Source of the DNA: Candidatus Terrybacteria bacterium RIFCSPLOWO2_01_FULL_58_14
GTDB taxonomy: Bacteria > Patescibacteriota > Minisyncoccia > Terrybacterales > 2-01-FULL-58-14
DNA: 6,926 nucleotides
Assembly (NCBI GenBank): GCA_001824745.1
Contig: MHSZ01000003.1
Location: 9,185 to 16,110 of the forward strand
Reading direction: 5' to 3'
Part shown: positions 5,656 through 6,926 of the stretch, piece after piece
Layout of the letters: the number at the start of each line of letters is the position of its first letter
Position numbering within the stretch: the first letter of the stretch is position 1
Program-made: the position numbers and the translations under genes
The notes under the pieces: generated by a model
The model's database searches: none
The model's input: only the letters and a program-made list of their open reading frames with translations
What the model was told of the DNA's origin: nothing

Positions 5656-6898
5656 AGTTTCTCCGCGGCGCCTTCGCGATTATGAGGGCGTTGCTCCGGC
5701 CGCTCTTCTTGCCGAGATTCGAAAGCTCGCGCGAGGCCTTCGCGGTCGGCGGGTGGCGCATGTGAATGCGACCTCCAAAGGAGGAGGCGTTGCCGAGATG
5801 CTGCAATCGCTGGTGCCGTTGATGCAGGACGTAGGGCTCGATGCATCGTGGTACGTGCTGCCCCCTATGCAGGAGTTTTTTGCGGTGACAAAAAAGATTC
5901 ACAACCTTCTGCAAGGAAAGTCCGGGAGAACCGGCATTGGGCTCTCGCGACACGAAAAGGGATTGTATCTTCGCCACAACCAGAAAATTGCCGGTTGGAT
6001 GGGGCAGACGAAGGCGGATGTATGGGTGGTGCATGATCCTCAGCCGGCGGCGGTGATTGAATCGGTGAACAGACGAAAGGCGAAGTTTATCGGCCGCGTG
6101 CACATTGATACGACAAAGCCACATCCCGCGACGGCTGCGTTTTTCTCGCAGTTTTGGTGCGCCTATGATCGCGTGTTTTTCAGCTTGGAGGATTTTATTT
6201 TGGACGGCATTCCTCGCGATATTGTGCGCATCGTGTATCCGGCAATTGATCCGCTCGCCCAGAAAAATCAGCCCCTGCGTCCGGCAATCGCGGCGACAAT
6301 TTTGCGAAACCTTGGCGTGGATGTCGAGCGCCCCATTCTGGCCCAAATCTCCCGATTTGATCCATGGAAGGACCCCGAAGGCGTGATTGATGCGTACCGG
6401 ATGGTGAAGCGTCGTATTCCTGCAGTACAGCTTCTCCTGGTCGGCCTCATTGTTGCACAGGATGATCCGGAGGCAGCAGAAATCCTCTCCCGTGTGGAGA
6501 GACATGCGCGCGGTGACCCCGATATTTTTCTCTTTGCCGACCCCGCACAACTCGGTCCACTCACCAACGATCTTTTCGTGAATGCGGTACAAGTCGGCGC
6601 AGATGTCGTATTCCAGAAGTCGTTGCGCGAGGGTTTTGGCATGACCGTGACCGAGGCCATGTGGAAACGCAAGCCGGTGATCGGAGGCAATACTGGGGGC
6701 ATTCGCGTACAGATCGACGATGGCGTCAACGGTTTTCTCGTTTCTTCGATAGGGCAAGCCGCGGAGCGCGCTCATGAGCTTTTGCGCAATCGTGAACTGC
6801 GGCAGAAGATGGGGCGGCGCGCACGCACACGGGTCCGCCAACGTTTTCTGCTTCCTCGGCTCCTGCACGATTACCTGGAAGTGCTTCGGGGACTGTGA
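5636..6898 (+). CDS. treT: GT4-family glycosyltransferase, TreT-like trehalose synthase
   Basis: The protein resembles TreT, a GT-B glycosyltransferase that makes trehalose from NDP-glucose and glucose, and the related trehalose phosphorylases. From ATG 5636 it has 420 residues, about the TreT length. N-terminal signatures are HVNATSKGGGVAEML (about 42-56), EFFAVTKKIHNLLQG and VVHDPQP; central ones are RVHIDTTKPHP and YPAIDPLAQKN. The C-terminal half has ISRFDPWKDPEGVIDAY, then LLLVGLIVAQDDPEA, and the EX7E motif in REGFGMTVTEAMW (Glu332, Glu340), followed by the GGNTGGI loop. An earlier in-frame start at 5573 would lie deep inside the Nudix gene and adds non-conserved residues, so 5636 is chosen. 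It overlaps the Nudix gene by 20 bases and lacks a clear Shine-Dalgarno, suggesting coupled translation. It is the last gene before a terminator. The sugar donor and acceptor cannot be fixed from sequence; the family call is secure and the TreT call is likely. Confidence 0.85.
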   Translation: MGLIPVEVSPRRLRDYEGVAPAALLAEIRKLARGLRGRRVAHVNATSKGGGVAEMLQSLVPLMQDVGLDASWYVLPPMQEFFAVTKKIHNLLQGKSGRTGIGLSRHEKGLYLRHNQKIAGWMGQTKADVWVVHDPQPAAVIESVNRRKAKFIGRVHIDTTKPHPATAAFFSQFWCAYDRVFFSLEDFILDGIPRDIVRIVYPAIDPLAQKNQPLRPAIAATILRNLGVDVERPILAQISRFDPWKDPEGVIDAYRMVKRRIPAVQLLLVGLIVAQDDPEAAEILSRVERHARGDPDIFLFADPAQLGPLTNDLFVNAVQVGADVVFQKSLREGFGMTVTEAMWKRKPVIGGNTGGIRVQIDDGVNGFLVSSIGQAAERAHELLRNRELRQKMGRRARTRVRQRFLLPRLLHDYLEVLRGL

Positions 6899-6905
6899 TG
6901 GAAGC

Positions 6906-6926
6906 GCCCCGCCGAGAAGGCGGGGC
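6906..6926 (+). terminator. Intrinsic terminator hairpin of the operon, cut by the window edge
   Basis: The arms gccccgcc (6906-6913) and ggcggggc (6919-6926) pair perfectly around a 5-base loop (gagaa), starting 8 bases after the glycosyltransferase stop. The expected T-tract would lie just past the window end and cannot be seen. Position and GC-rich stem fit a Rho-independent terminator. Confidence 0.75.

Noticed and set aside
5399..6868. Long open frame on the minus strand (489 codons) opposite the Nudix and glycosyltransferase genes
   Set aside because: Its product is Arg/His-rich with no domain, and the + strand proteins here have full family motifs.

Overview
The window holds six protein genes, all on the + strand. 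They are tightly packed, moderately GC-rich, and carry almost no Shine-Dalgarno sequences. The gene content suggests a Candidate Phyla Radiation (Patescibacteria, Parcubacteria-like) bacterium: a multi-membrane O-antigen-ligase-type protein, an endonuclease Q (EndoQ) family protein, a family-X DNA polymerase starting with the short QEIA..FYQIAEYL type of N-terminus, an Ap4A-type Nudix hydrolase and a TreT-like glycosyltransferase. TGA is a normal stop for the last four genes (bases 3350, 5146, 5653 and 6896). This argues against the code-25 lineages (Gracilibacteria/Absconditabacteria). The taxonomic call is inference from gene content and not a search result.

Layout. Bases 2-1321 are the 3' part of an O-antigen ligase/polymerase-like gene whose start lies before the window. 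Bases 1322-1469 are a 148-base intergenic region. It is the most unusual part of the window: it holds a ghost copy of the first 11 codons of the next gene, split by a 45-base in-frame segment with a perfect 9-bp inverted repeat and a good promoter-like sequence. Bases 1470-2792 encode the EndoQ family protein. An extended -10 promoter at 2828-2836 then starts a likely four-gene operon: an unrecognised small membrane protein (2867-3352), PolX (3367-5148), the Nudix hydrolase (5155-5655) and the TreT-like glycosyltransferase (5636-6898). It ends in a GC-rich terminator hairpin cut by the window edge (6906-6926).

How the genes may work together. EndoQ nicks DNA 5' of deaminated bases and PolX fills short gaps, so the pair could be a compact repair module. 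The Nudix enzyme would clear Ap4A-type nucleotides, and trehalose synthesis would add a stress-protection function. This is inference from adjacency. Both EndoQ and PolX carry PHP domains. EndoQ keeps its metal-binding HxH motif, but in PolX both histidines of that motif are glutamines, so the PolX nuclease may be altered or lost while its polymerase site looks intact.

I see no tRNA, rRNA, CRISPR array, transposase or defence system. The items most worth a second look are the diverged duplicate of the EndoQ gene start, the QxQ change in PolX, and an in-frame heptanucleotide repeat in polX.
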